From NCBI GenBank assembly GCA_024644595.1, contig JAHEHL010000009.1, forward strand, positions 209,512 to 273,511: a stretch of 64,000 bases of DNA, read 5' to 3'. The first letter of the stretch is position 1. Each line of letters opens with the position of its first letter. A program made the translations under genes and the position numbers. Shown in pieces: positions 30,932-39,216 of the stretch. The notes beneath the pieces were generated by a model that searched no databases, was not told the origin of the DNA, and worked only from the letters and a program-made list of their open reading frames with translations. The stretch is from Porticoccaceae bacterium (GTDB lineage Bacteria > Pseudomonadota > Gammaproteobacteria > Pseudomonadales > Porticoccaceae).

Positions 30932-31003
30932 GTGACTATTATTTGCGAAGCACAACTTAGGGCCAGTGAATTTCCCAGAGAGAGCATTTTTCAGTGCAGC
31001 TGA
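30932..31003 (+). CDS. Possible 23-codon small ORF overlapping the mltF start
   Basis: GTG at 30932 follows a very strong ribosome binding site (AAGGAGGG, 30917-30924, 7-base spacing). The frame MTIICEAQLRASEFPRES... ends with TGA at 31001-31003, 10 bases inside mltF. It could be a leader peptide coupled to mltF translation, which itself has a weaker site. The peptide resembles nothing I know. An alternative is that the strong site is fortuitous. Confidence 0.3.
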   Translation: MTIICEAQLRASEFPRESIFQCS

Positions 31004-32472
31004 AAAGGTTTTTATCAGGAGGTTTAGCGCCACTTTCGCGTGTCAGGCGTGCGGGGAAACGTCTTGTCTTCGCCGCGATCGGCATTTTATTTCTGCTCTA
31101 TTTTTCCAGTTCCGCGCGGCTCACCGATTTACAACAGGTTAAGCAGAGTGGTGTTCTGAAAATGCTTACCGTCGATGGCCCAACCACTTACTACGAGGAT
31201 GGCCGCGGCAAAAACGGCTTTGAATATCTGCTCGCCAAGGCCTTTGCCGATAGTCTCGGTGTCGAGCTGGTGGTGCATTCCAAGCCATCATTGCGCACCA
31301 TGCTGCTCTCGGTTGGCGGCCCGGGGGGCAACTTCGCCGCCGCCAATATCACTGCCACCAAACATCGCAGCGAGTGGCTGCGTTTCAGTCACTCCTATAT
31401 GGAGGTGACCCAGCACCTGGTCTATCGCCGAGGCTCCAAACGCCCGCGTTCACTAAGTGATCTGGATGGCGACCTGCTGGTTGTAAAAGAGTCGTCGCAC
31501 AGTGAACAGCTCGCCTTTTGGGCAGAGCAATATCCAAATCTGGCATGGCGCGAAGACGATAACGTCGAAATGAGCGAATTATTGCGCATGGTCCATGACC
31601 GGGAAATTAACTATACCGTGGTCGACTCTCTCGCCTATCTGGTCAGCCGACATATCTATCCCCAGGTGCGTCGAGCAATCGATATCTCTGAACCTCAACC
31701 TCTTGCCTGGGCCTTTCCTGACCACGGTGACGACACATTGCTCGCAGCAGCCAATCAATTTCTTGACGAATTTATTGCCAGCGGTGAACTGCAAACGCTT
31801 AAAAACGATTTGCTGGCCCAGGCCAATAATTTCTCTGTCGCCGACTCGCAACGCTTTGGCGAACTGGTCGACAAACGGCTGCCAACCTACGAACCGCTGT
31901 TTCGAGAAGTGGCACCTCAATTTGGTCTCGACTGGCAGCTGCTCGCCGCCATTGCCTATCAAGAGTCACACTGGAATGCTCGGGCCCGATCGCCGACAGG
32001 GGTGCGTGGCCTGATGATGTTAACCCTGAATACGGCTCGCGAAATGAAGATCAAAAATCGCCTCGATCCACGGCAAAGCTTGATCGGTGGAGCCACGTAC
32101 CTGACCAAATTGAAGTCTCGCTTACCGGACCACATCGCGGAACCGGATCGCACCCTATTGGCACTGGCAGCTTACAACGTGGGCTTTGGTCATCTTGAGG
32201 ACGCACGCATTCTCACGCAACGCAACGGCCAGGACCCGGATCTGTGGCAGGATGTCCGCGAACATCTGCCCAAGCTGAGCAACAAGCAGTATTACAGAGC
32301 ACTCAAGTACGGCTATGCGCGCGGCTCGGAGCCGGTGATTTATGTGGATAACATTCAATACTATCAACGCTATCTGGAGCTTCACCAGTTATCCCGACAA
32401 AAGGAAGATATAACTGTCGACGATAGCCCGGCGACCAAAGAGTCGGACGATAACGCACCCTCCTCACTTTGA
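30994..32472 (+). CDS. mltF: Membrane-bound lytic murein transglycosylase MltF (GTG start)
   Basis: Cleaves peptidoglycan glycan strands to 1,6-anhydromuropeptides. It has a basic N-terminus and one hydrophobic anchor near residues 24-38, then a periplasmic solute-binding-protein-like (SBP_bac_3) domain at about 45-270, then a C-terminal SLT domain. The catalytic Glu is in AAIAYQESHWNARA, followed by SPTGVRGLMMLT. Length is 492 residues. The GTG at 30994 has only GAGAGAG at long spacing, and a small ORF with a stronger site overlaps it. The gene is divergent from purL. Confidence 0.94.
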   Translation: MQLKRFLSGGLAPLSRVRRAGKRLVFAAIGILFLLYFSSSARLTDLQQVKQSGVLKMLTVDGPTTYYEDGRGKNGFEYLLAKAFADSLGVELVVHSKPSLRTMLLSVGGPGGNFAAANITATKHRSEWLRFSHSYMEVTQHLVYRRGSKRPRSLSDLDGDLLVVKESSHSEQLAFWAEQYPNLAWREDDNVEMSELLRMVHDREINYTVVDSLAYLVSRHIYPQVRRAIDISEPQPLAWAFPDHGDDTLLAAANQFLDEFIASGELQTLKNDLLAQANNFSVADSQRFGELVDKRLPTYEPLFREVAPQFGLDWQLLAAIAYQESHWNARARSPTGVRGLMMLTLNTAREMKIKNRLDPRQSLIGGATYLTKLKSRLPDHIAEPDRTLLALAAYNVGFGHLEDARILTQRNGQDPDLWQDVREHLPKLSNKQYYRALKYGYARGSEPVIYVDNIQYYQRYLELHQLSRQKEDITVDDSPATKESDDNAPSSL

Positions 32473-32535
32473 TGCTCAGGTGGAGAACTGCCCTTTTTTG
32501 GCGGACTGTTTCTTTACCTGCTGCTTTTTAACCTG

Positions 32536-32991
32536 CTACTTTTTTACTCGCTTAGCGCGAAAGAAGTCACTGATAATCGCACCACATTCCTGAGCTAACA
32601 CTCCACCCTGCCACTCAATCGAATGATTGAAGTGAGAGCTATCCATCAACTTCAACTGACTCTCTAGCGCCCCGGCCCGAGGTTCTGCAGCACCAAATAC
32701 AATCCGCCCGATGCGACCGTGAATCATAGCGCCGACACACATGGTGCAAGGTTCGATCGTGACATAGAGATCACAGCCGCTCAGGCGATAGTTGCCAAGT
32801 GCTGTTGCAGCATTGCGCATCGCGATAATTTCAGCGTGGCCAGTGGGGTCACAGCTACTGATCGGCTGGTTATAACCCTCACCAATCACTTCACCATTGG
32901 CAACCACCAGAGCACCAACAGGCACCTCGCCAACAGTGGCAGCCTGCTCAGCAAGTTGCAGTGCTCGACGCATAAATTGTTCATCTGACAT
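32536..32991 (-). CDS. tadA: tRNA-specific adenosine deaminase TadA
   Basis: Deaminates A34 to inosine in the tRNA-Arg(ACG) anticodon. The cytidine/deoxycytidylate deaminase zinc motif is complete: HAEIIAMRNA (zinc His and proton-shuttle Glu) and PCTMCVGAMIH (two zinc Cys). Length is 151 residues from ATG 32991; a GTG one codon earlier is also open. Divergent from epmB. Confidence 0.95.
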   Translation of the reverse strand: MSDEQFMRRALQLAEQAATVGEVPVGALVVANGEVIGEGYNQPISSCDPTGHAEIIAMRNAATALGNYRLSGCDLYVTIEPCTMCVGAMIHGRIGRIVFGAAEPRAGALESQLKLMDSSHFNHSIEWQGGVLAQECGAIISDFFRAKRVKK

Positions 32992-33117
32992 CACTTTTAC
33001 CCTTTGTCTAACCCCTGTACAAGGCTAAAAAAGCCTAAACACAACCTGACTAATTGCAACCAGTGTCGTAAACTCATCCGCCCTGAAAAGCTGGCACACG
33101 GATGCTATTTAACCCCT

Positions 33118-34119
33118 ATGGACACACATACGATCAGCATCACCCCGGACTGGAAGCAACAACTCAGCCAAGCCGTTAGCTCAATAGATCAATTGCTCAG
33201 CCTATTAAAGCTCAACCCAGATCAGCTTGGCATCAGCCACTCGGCGGCCGCGCAGTTTGCTCTCAAGGTTCCATATTCTTTTATCGCTCGCATGCGCCCT
33301 GGCGACCCGAGAGATCCTCTGTTGCTGCAGGTCCTGCCGCTGGCTGCGGAAATGGTCGAGACGCAAGGCTATAACCATGATCCACTGCATGAGAGCCAAC
33401 ACAACCCGGTTGCCGGCATTGTACATAAATACGCCAACCGACTACTGTTGATAATCAGTCCGGTCTGCGCGATTAACTGCCGCTATTGTTTTCGCCGCCA
33501 CTTTCCCTATGCCGAGAATCGTCAGAGTAAAGAGCAGTGGCAGAGCGCGCTGGACTATATTCGCAACGACACAACAATTAATGAAGTGATCTTCAGTGGT
33601 GGTGATCCGCTAACTGCCAATGATCAGTTTCTCGCCTGGCTGTGCGAACAGATTGCCGATATTGCCCATATCAAACGACTGCGGATTCACACCCGTCTGC
33701 CAGTGGTTATTCCGGCACGGATTGATCAACGTTTTTTACATTGGGCCACGGCCACCAGACTGAAAACAATTGTCGTGCTGCATATCAACCACGCCAATGA
33801 GATTGATGCTGAGCTGGCGACCGCAATCAGAAAAATGGTAGACGCTGGTATACAGGTGTTTAATCAAACGGTTTTGCTACGAGGCATCAATGACAGCGCC
33901 ACGATATTGGCACAGTTAAGCGAAGCACTTTTCGATTGCGGTGTGGTGCCCTACTACCTGCATCTATGCGATCCGGTTGCCGGCGCCCAGCATTTCGATT
34001 TCGAGGAAGACATTGCCAGACATATCTATGCGCAACTTCAGGCGCTGCTGCCGGGCTTTTTGCTGCCCAAACTGGTACGGGAAATCCCCGGCAAAAAATC
34101 AAAAAGTCTGATTATTTAA
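33118..34119 (+). CDS. epmB: EF-P beta-lysylation protein EpmB (lysine 2,3-aminomutase family)
   Basis: Radical SAM enzyme that converts lysine to beta-lysine for modification of elongation factor P by EpmA. The cluster motif CAINCRYC (CxxxCxxC) sits near residue 118, followed by the family FRRHFPY. The Schiff-base region and the C-terminal HLCDPVAGAQHF segment are present. ATG 33118 (MDTHTISITPDWKQQL) gives 333 residues, normal for EpmB; the frame is open 38 codons further upstream with no family similarity. The stop overlaps that of the convergent symporter gene. Confidence 0.93.
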   Translation: MDTHTISITPDWKQQLSQAVSSIDQLLSLLKLNPDQLGISHSAAAQFALKVPYSFIARMRPGDPRDPLLLQVLPLAAEMVETQGYNHDPLHESQHNPVAGIVHKYANRLLLIISPVCAINCRYCFRRHFPYAENRQSKEQWQSALDYIRNDTTINEVIFSGGDPLTANDQFLAWLCEQIADIAHIKRLRIHTRLPVVIPARIDQRFLHWATATRLKTIVVLHINHANEIDAELATAIRKMVDAGIQVFNQTVLLRGINDSATILAQLSEALFDCGVVPYYLHLCDPVAGAQHFDFEEDIARHIYAQLQALLPGFLLPKLVREIPGKKSKSLII

Positions 34120-35534
34120 ACTGCTCGGGGTGCCGCTCTTTTTTGCGGCAGGTAAATAATAGTCAATCCAACCAAAATGCCTGGCAGCCCTTCGTAGAGC
34201 ATTTCATGCCAACCAAGATAACGCCACAACAGGGCTGTGGTCAGGCCTGCCAAGACTGCAACGATACTCAATGTTTGAGTTGGCTTGCGCCCCCAACAAA
34301 GTGCCACTAACAGTGGTGCAAATGCGCTGGCGAGTGCTGACCAGGACATTATCACCAGACTAAAAACACTCTGATTATTGGCCAGTGCCAGCAGCAACGC
34401 GCAGCCGGTTATGGCAATGGTGACCAGCTTGATTAGCAGCGGGCGCTCAATATTGTGCGGCAGAAGATCATGGGTAACCGTCGCAGAGCAGCTCAATACC
34501 AGAGAGTCAGCAGTCGACATGGTGGCGGCAAAAATACCGGCGAGAATCAAGCCGACCCACACCGGAGGAAGCAGCTGAATGGCCATGGTCGGCAGCGCTA
34601 ATTCGGCATCAAAACTTCCGCTGTCGGCGAGATAGATCCGTGACAGCATACCGACTCCGGTCGCCAGGCAGTAAAAGGTAGTGAACCAAAGATAATACCA
34701 AACTCGTGCCTGGCGCATCTGCCCGCTGTCATTCAATGCCATAAAGCGCACCATCACATGAGGCTGACCAATGACCGAAAAGCCGGCAAAAAGCCAACTC
34801 ACAGCAAACAATAAAGCGCCGGCCAGTCCCGGCAACGCCAACCGTTTGGGAAACCAATCCAAAAACCCCTCGACCATCTGCATTTCAGCGATCGCCTGAT
34901 CAACACCACCCAGAGATTGCACCGCAACAACAAACAGTAATGCCATGGCTACCAGCATCACCATCGACTGTGCTGCGTCCGTCCAGATCGATGCTCTTAT
35001 GCCCCCGGCAAAACAGTAAAGCGACACAATCACCGCGCCAAGCACTGCGCCAAGCCAGCTGGGCCAGTCAAATAACACCTGCAGGGCCTTGCCACCAGCA
35101 ACCAACTGCGCACCTGCATAGGCCATTAAAAATATCAGTGAGATCACGCCAATCAACCGTTGTAGGCGGGCATTATTGGCACCATACCAGGCGCTCAGCA
35201 CACCGGCATAACTGACTTCATGACTGCTCTGCGTCGCTTCGCGCAGCCGAGAATGGACAAACAGAGAGGCGATAAAATCCCCAGTGATCCAGCCCAACAT
35301 CAACCAGATAGATGCCAGACCGGTGGCATAGGTGTAGCCAATAACACCGATAAACATATAACCACTGTTATTGGTTGCAACAGCGGAGAGACCCACCAAC
35401 CAGGGGCTGACTGAGCTATCGGCAAGATAATAGTCGTGACGAGTACCGCGGCTGCGTATTAATGAAGCCAATCCGATCAGGGTAAACCCGATCAGAAAAC
35501 CGATGAAAGAAACAATAATCAGTCCGTTAGTCAT
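34116..35534 (-). CDS. Sodium:solute symporter (SSS/PutP-like)
   Basis: A 472-residue membrane protein with about 13 hydrophobic helices. The segment LSAVATNNSGYMFIGVIG in helix 2 corresponds to the sodium and substrate region of PutP-type carriers. It lies 44 bases after ectC on the same strand, so it may be co-transcribed with ectABC and take up ectoine or a related compatible solute such as proline or betaine. The substrate is inferred only from position. The C-terminus ends in a short basic cytoplasmic tail. Confidence 0.85.
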   Translation of the reverse strand: MTNGLIIVSFIGFLIGFTLIGLASLIRSRGTRHDYYLADSSVSPWLVGLSAVATNNSGYMFIGVIGYTYATGLASIWLMLGWITGDFIASLFVHSRLREATQSSHEVSYAGVLSAWYGANNARLQRLIGVISLIFLMAYAGAQLVAGGKALQVLFDWPSWLGAVLGAVIVSLYCFAGGIRASIWTDAAQSMVMLVAMALLFVVAVQSLGGVDQAIAEMQMVEGFLDWFPKRLALPGLAGALLFAVSWLFAGFSVIGQPHVMVRFMALNDSGQMRQARVWYYLWFTTFYCLATGVGMLSRIYLADSGSFDAELALPTMAIQLLPPVWVGLILAGIFAATMSTADSLVLSCSATVTHDLLPHNIERPLLIKLVTIAITGCALLLALANNQSVFSLVIMSWSALASAFAPLLVALCWGRKPTQTLSIVAVLAGLTTALLWRYLGWHEMLYEGLPGILVGLTIIYLPQKRAAPRAV

Positions 35535-35578
35535 ATTCAGTCCCTGTGGTGACGACCATTTACCCGCATACCTGCTTG

Positions 35579-35980
35579 TTAAGTCAGCTTGTCGGCATCC
35601 AGCTCATAAGCGCCTTCCGCGTTATGGACTTCTTTGCCATTGAGTGGCGGGTTAAATACGCAAGCCATTTTCATCTCTTCAAAGGCGCGCAAAACGTGTT
35701 TGTCGTGCTGATCAAGGTTATAGAGTGTGCCGGGAGTGATCGGGTAAATTTTCCCATCGGCCAGAGTTTTCACCTCACCAGTGCCGGAAATGCAGTACAC
35801 CGATTCCAGATGATTTTGATAGTGCATCTGAAAATCGGCGCCCTTGTAGATGGTGGTGATGTGAAATGAAAAACCCATCCCGTCATCTTTGAGTAACAGG
35901 CGAGTGCTCTCCCAATTGCCATCCGGAGAGAGAATTCGCCGTGAGGTTTTTTCTGCTTGGTGTAAATGTCTTACTATCAA
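35579..35980 (-). CDS. ectC: Ectoine synthase EctC (TTG start)
   Basis: Closes the ring of N-gamma-acetyl-diaminobutyrate to give ectoine. It is a small cupin-type protein; [37 protein letters not shown] and [11 protein letters not shown] contain the metal and substrate residues. TTG 35980 ([12 protein letters not shown], 133 residues) is chosen because the perfect site GGAGGAG (35987-35993) sits 6 bases upstream; an earlier in-frame TTG at 35995 would place that site inside the gene. Third gene of ectABC, 71 bases after ectB. Confidence 0.95.
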   Translation of the reverse strand: MIVRHLHQAEKTSRRILSPDGNWESTRLLLKDDGMGFSFHITTIYKGADFQMHYQNHLESVYCISGTGEVKTLADGKIYPITPGTLYNLDQHDKHVLRAFEEMKMACVFNPPLNGKEVHNAEGAYELDADKLT

Positions 35981-36051
35981 TCTGTTCTCCTCCAATCAAT
36001 TTTGCTCTCTGACCCGTTTAAACCACTATCCGCAGGTGAGTGACCCGACGC

Positions 36052-37359
36052 TCAGACAGTGCTCGATTGCTCATCAAAATAATCGACCTCTTCAGGAATC
36101 GGACCCTGTTTTGCACAAACGTCCTTGATCGCACTCTCAACGATATCAATACCCTTTTTCAGGTTTTCATCTCTAATGGTCAGAGGGCAGAGAAATTTGA
36201 CCACATGATCGTCTGCGCCACTGGTCTCAATAATCAAGCCGTCTTTAAAGGCTCGTTGAGTGATGGCTCCCGCCAGTTCGCCATTGACGCAGTTGACTCC
36301 TTGAAACATACCCCGTCCACGGGTCGTTAAATTACCCTCGCCGTACTGTTCGACAATCTTGTTTAATCGCTGTGAAATATATTCGCCCTTGCGCTTTATC
36401 TGCTCCGAAAAACGGTCGTCAGACCAGTAGTGGTCTATCGCCGCCTTGGCTGTGACAAAGGCAAGATTATTACCCCGAAAGGTGCCGTTGTGCTCGCCCG
36501 GCTTCCATTGATCGAGCTCCGGTTTCATCAGCACCATGGCAAAGGGCAGCCCATACCCGCCGAGGGACTTCGACAGAGTAATGATATCTGGCTCGATACC
36601 CGCCTCGGTAAAGCTGAAGTAATCACCGGTGCGGCCGCAGCCAGCCTGAATATCATCAATAATTAGCAATACGCCGTGCTTTTTACAGACGGTCTGCAAA
36701 TTGCGTAACCACTCAGCGCTCGCGGCATTAATACCACCCTCACCCTGCACGGTTTCAACAATCACCGCCGCCGGTGAGTTGACGCCGCTGCTTGAGTCCG
36801 CGAGTACCTTGTCGAGATAGGCTGTAGTATCAATGTCTTCTCCGAGATACCCGTCGTAGGGCATGCGATGAACGCCGTTCAACGACACACCGGCGGCATC
36901 GCGATGGTGAGCATTCCCGGTTGCCGCCAGCGAGCCGAGACTGACACCGTGAAAGCCATTTGTGAAAGTCACAATGTTCTGCTGACCGGTAACATTGCGG
37001 GCAATTTTCATCGCCGCTTCGACCGCATTGGTGCCGGTCGGACCAGTAAACTGGACCACGTATTCCATACCCCGCGGCTGGAGAATTTTTTCATTAAACG
37101 CCTCGAGAAATTCACCCTTGGCTTTAGTGTGCATATCCAACCCGTGAGTCACCCCATCGCTGTTGATATAGTCGAGCAGCGGCTGTTTGAAATGCGGGTT
37201 GTTATGACCGTAATTCAAGGTGCCGGCGCCGGCCAAAAAATCGAGGTATTGATTGCCCTCGTCGTCATACAGAAATTCGCCTTGAGCTTGGTTGAATACG
37301 CGTGGAAATGCGCGTGCGTAACTTTGAACTTCCGATTCAATCTCTTCAAAAATCTTCAT
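36052..37359 (-). CDS. ectB: Diaminobutyrate--2-oxoglutarate transaminase EctB
   Basis: PLP class III aminotransferase making L-2,4-diaminobutyrate from aspartate semialdehyde, the entry step of ectoine synthesis. FTGPTGTNAVEAAMKIAR, DDIQAGCGRTGDYFSF and the PLP-lysine segment TLSKSLGGYGLP are visible. ATG 37359 (MKIFEEIESEV, 435 residues) has AGGA at suitable distance, while the ATG at 37368 is too close to it. It lies between ectA and ectC. Confidence 0.96.
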   Translation of the reverse strand: MKIFEEIESEVQSYARAFPRVFNQAQGEFLYDDEGNQYLDFLAGAGTLNYGHNNPHFKQPLLDYINSDGVTHGLDMHTKAKGEFLEAFNEKILQPRGMEYVVQFTGPTGTNAVEAAMKIARNVTGQQNIVTFTNGFHGVSLGSLAATGNAHHRDAAGVSLNGVHRMPYDGYLGEDIDTTAYLDKVLADSSSGVNSPAAVIVETVQGEGGINAASAEWLRNLQTVCKKHGVLLIIDDIQAGCGRTGDYFSFTEAGIEPDIITLSKSLGGYGLPFAMVLMKPELDQWKPGEHNGTFRGNNLAFVTAKAAIDHYWSDDRFSEQIKRKGEYISQRLNKIVEQYGEGNLTTRGRGMFQGVNCVNGELAGAITQRAFKDGLIIETSGADDHVVKFLCPLTIRDENLKKGIDIVESAIKDVCAKQGPIPEEVDYFDEQSSTV

Positions 37360-37431
37360 GAGTAACATCCTGTCGTGTTGATTAAATGGTTTTGATTAAA
37401 TGGTGTTGATTCTTTAGCACTGCTCAGTCAT

Positions 37432-37938
37432 TTACAGCTCAAGCGAGCCCGACAACCATGGCCCGATAGTGACCAATACCTCAGTATTGTGTTGAGCGGG
37501 AAGATGCTTGCCTGCGACAAACAACTGTTCGCTTGAAAGTGGGGCCGCGTGTTTCTCGGCGAAGCGAGTAAACAGTCCCCATGAGGCCTGATTGGACTCA
37601 GTGATGGTAGTTTGCAAAACCCGCACCGAAGCACAGACCTCCCGCGCGAGAATATGCGCAATCATCTTCGACGCCAGACCCTGGCCGCGTACTTTTTCAG
37701 ACACCGCAACCTGCCAGACAAACAGCCTGTCGGGAGTTTCGGGAATCAGATAGGCACTAATAAAACCAACCAGTTCGTCGCAACGTTTTACCGCAACTGA
37801 TGTGCTGGAAAAGTGATAACACTGGAGCAGGTTACAGTAGACCGAGTTGGTATCGAGAGGTGGACAGTGACTGATTAGCTTGGAAACAGCCAATCCATCA
37901 TCTATGGAAGGCCGATCAAAGATTAGTTCTGAACTCAT
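37432..37938 (-). CDS. ectA: Diaminobutyrate acetyltransferase EctA
   Basis: GNAT-fold enzyme acetylating L-2,4-diaminobutyrate at the gamma nitrogen. FDRPSIDDGLAVSKLI at the start, NSVYCNLLQCYHFSSTS, the acetyl-CoA loop VSEKVRGQGLASKMI and the TTITESNQASWGLF segment are typical of EctA. ATG 37938 gives 168 residues; a GTG seven codons earlier is an alternative and neither has a strong ribosome site. First gene of the ectoine operon. No ectD hydroxylase or EctR regulator gene is adjacent. Confidence 0.94.
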   Translation of the reverse strand: MSSELIFDRPSIDDGLAVSKLISHCPPLDTNSVYCNLLQCYHFSSTSVAVKRCDELVGFISAYLIPETPDRLFVWQVAVSEKVRGQGLASKMIAHILAREVCASVRVLQTTITESNQASWGLFTRFAEKHAAPLSSEQLFVAGKHLPAQHNTEVLVTIGPWLSGSLEL

Positions 37939-37995
37939 TAATAACGCCGAGAGAAGCACCTATTAGTGTTAATTTACATTTAGCTCTAAACACTT

Positions 37996-38023
37996 AAAGT
38001 ATGCATAAATATCTGGCCAGCAA
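37996..38023 (-). promoter_or_regulatory. Candidate ectABC promoter
   Basis: Minus strand TTGCTG (38018-38023), 16-base spacer, TACTTT (37996-38001) within GCATACTTTAA, which loosely resembles stress-sigma (RpoS) -10 elements. It lies in the A+T-rich gap between ectA and oxyR. Weak evidence by eye. Confidence 0.3.
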
Positions 38024-38207
38024 CCAAAACTGAAACAAAACTAAAGTGAACATTTGTTATAGACCAAAATTCGCATAAAACCAACTTATGCTCGCCAAAA
38101 CACCGAAATAGCCTTTATTTCGCACTTCATTGCAATCAATTATTTTTAAAATTATTATTCCCACAATTAAAAAAACCGAACACTAGCGCACCAGATTCGA
38201 GGCGATC

Positions 38208-39107
38208 ATGATTTCTATTAAACAACTTAGCTACGCGTTATCCGTGGAGAAGACGCTGCATTTTAGAAAAGCAGCTGAACTCAGTAATATAAGCCAGTCA
38301 GCGCTGAGCACCTCGCTCAACGAGCTGGAAAAACAACTGGGGCTGAAAATATTTGAGCGCGACAACAAAAAGGTTCTCATTACACCTGTAGGCAAACAGG
38401 TTTTAAACAAAGCGCGAGAAATTTTACTGCAAGTTGAAGATATGCAGGATCTCACTGCCAATCAACAAGAGCCGCTCGACTTCCCTTTAACAATTGGAAT
38501 CATTCCGACGATTTGTCCTTTTCTGCTGCCCAAATTATTGCCCGTTCTCAATCACCATTACCCGAATGCGAGGCTGACGATAGTCGAAGAGCAATCTCAC
38601 AGACTGATAGAAATGGTTCGCTCCGGCGAGATCGACACCGCCATTCTAGCGCTACCGTTTGCTATCGATGGGCTGCTGAGCATGGAATTCTGGGAGGAAG
38701 ACTTCTATTGGGTGGCACTCAAAGGCGCCGATCACACAGGGAAAAAGGAAATTAGCAGCAAAGAGTTAACCCAGTGTAATTTAATGTTGTTAAACGATGG
38801 GCACTGCCTCAAGGATCATATCCTCTCTGCTTGTAATCTCACGGAGAAAGCCGCTAACCAGGGCTTTGGCCCTACCAGCCTAAATACCTTGATTCAAATG
38901 GTTTTGGGGAATCTGGGGACTACATTAATTCCGCAAATGGCTCTCGATCAACTGATTTCACAGCATGAAAATCTCGCCGCGGCGCACTTAAATGAACCAA
39001 CTCCTCACCGCAGGATAGCCTTTATTTTGCGCCCAAATTATACACGCATGGCAAGCATTGAAGCCCTTATAGCGATCTGCAAGAAAGCGCTGCGTGTGAC
39101 AGCATAG
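38208..39107 (+). CDS. oxyR: Hydrogen peroxide sensor OxyR (LysR family)
   Basis: LysR-type regulator of 299 residues with the N-terminal winged helix-turn-helix (FRKAAELSNISQSALSTSLNELE) and the periplasmic-binding-like sensor domain. The two redox cysteines of OxyR are present with correct spacing: C200 in NDGHCLKDH and C209, nine residues later, which form the disulfide on oxidation in E. coli OxyR (C199, C208). The next gene, 109 bases downstream on the same strand, is katG, a classic OxyR target. This separates it from generic LysR proteins. Confidence 0.92.
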   Translation: MISIKQLSYALSVEKTLHFRKAAELSNISQSALSTSLNELEKQLGLKIFERDNKKVLITPVGKQVLNKAREILLQVEDMQDLTANQQEPLDFPLTIGIIPTICPFLLPKLLPVLNHHYPNARLTIVEEQSHRLIEMVRSGEIDTAILALPFAIDGLLSMEFWEEDFYWVALKGADHTGKKEISSKELTQCNLMLLNDGHCLKDHILSACNLTEKAANQGFGPTSLNTLIQMVLGNLGTTLIPQMALDQLISQHENLAAAHLNEPTPHRRIAFILRPNYTRMASIEALIAICKKALRVTA

Positions 39108-39189
39108 ATCCACTAAAACTGAACGTTATATTTCATTTAATCAACTTTACCGATCGCAGGTTCGACAGTTACTCTCTCGTCAGTAAGGC

Positions 39190-39195
39190 TATAAC
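39190..39195 (+). promoter_or_regulatory. Candidate -10 element of katG
   Basis: TATAAC in the 109-base gap between oxyR and katG. The -35 position is poor, as expected for an activator-dependent promoter, but I could not recognise a convincing OxyR site by eye. Confidence 0.35.
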
Positions 39196-39216
39196 AAAGC
39201 TCGGGAGGGCAATTAC

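Noticed and set aside
33004-33117. N-terminal extension of epmB containing a CNQC motif
   Set aside because: EpmB starts normally at MDTHTISITPDW; the extra 38 codons lie in the divergent tadA/epmB promoter gap and the cysteines look accidental.
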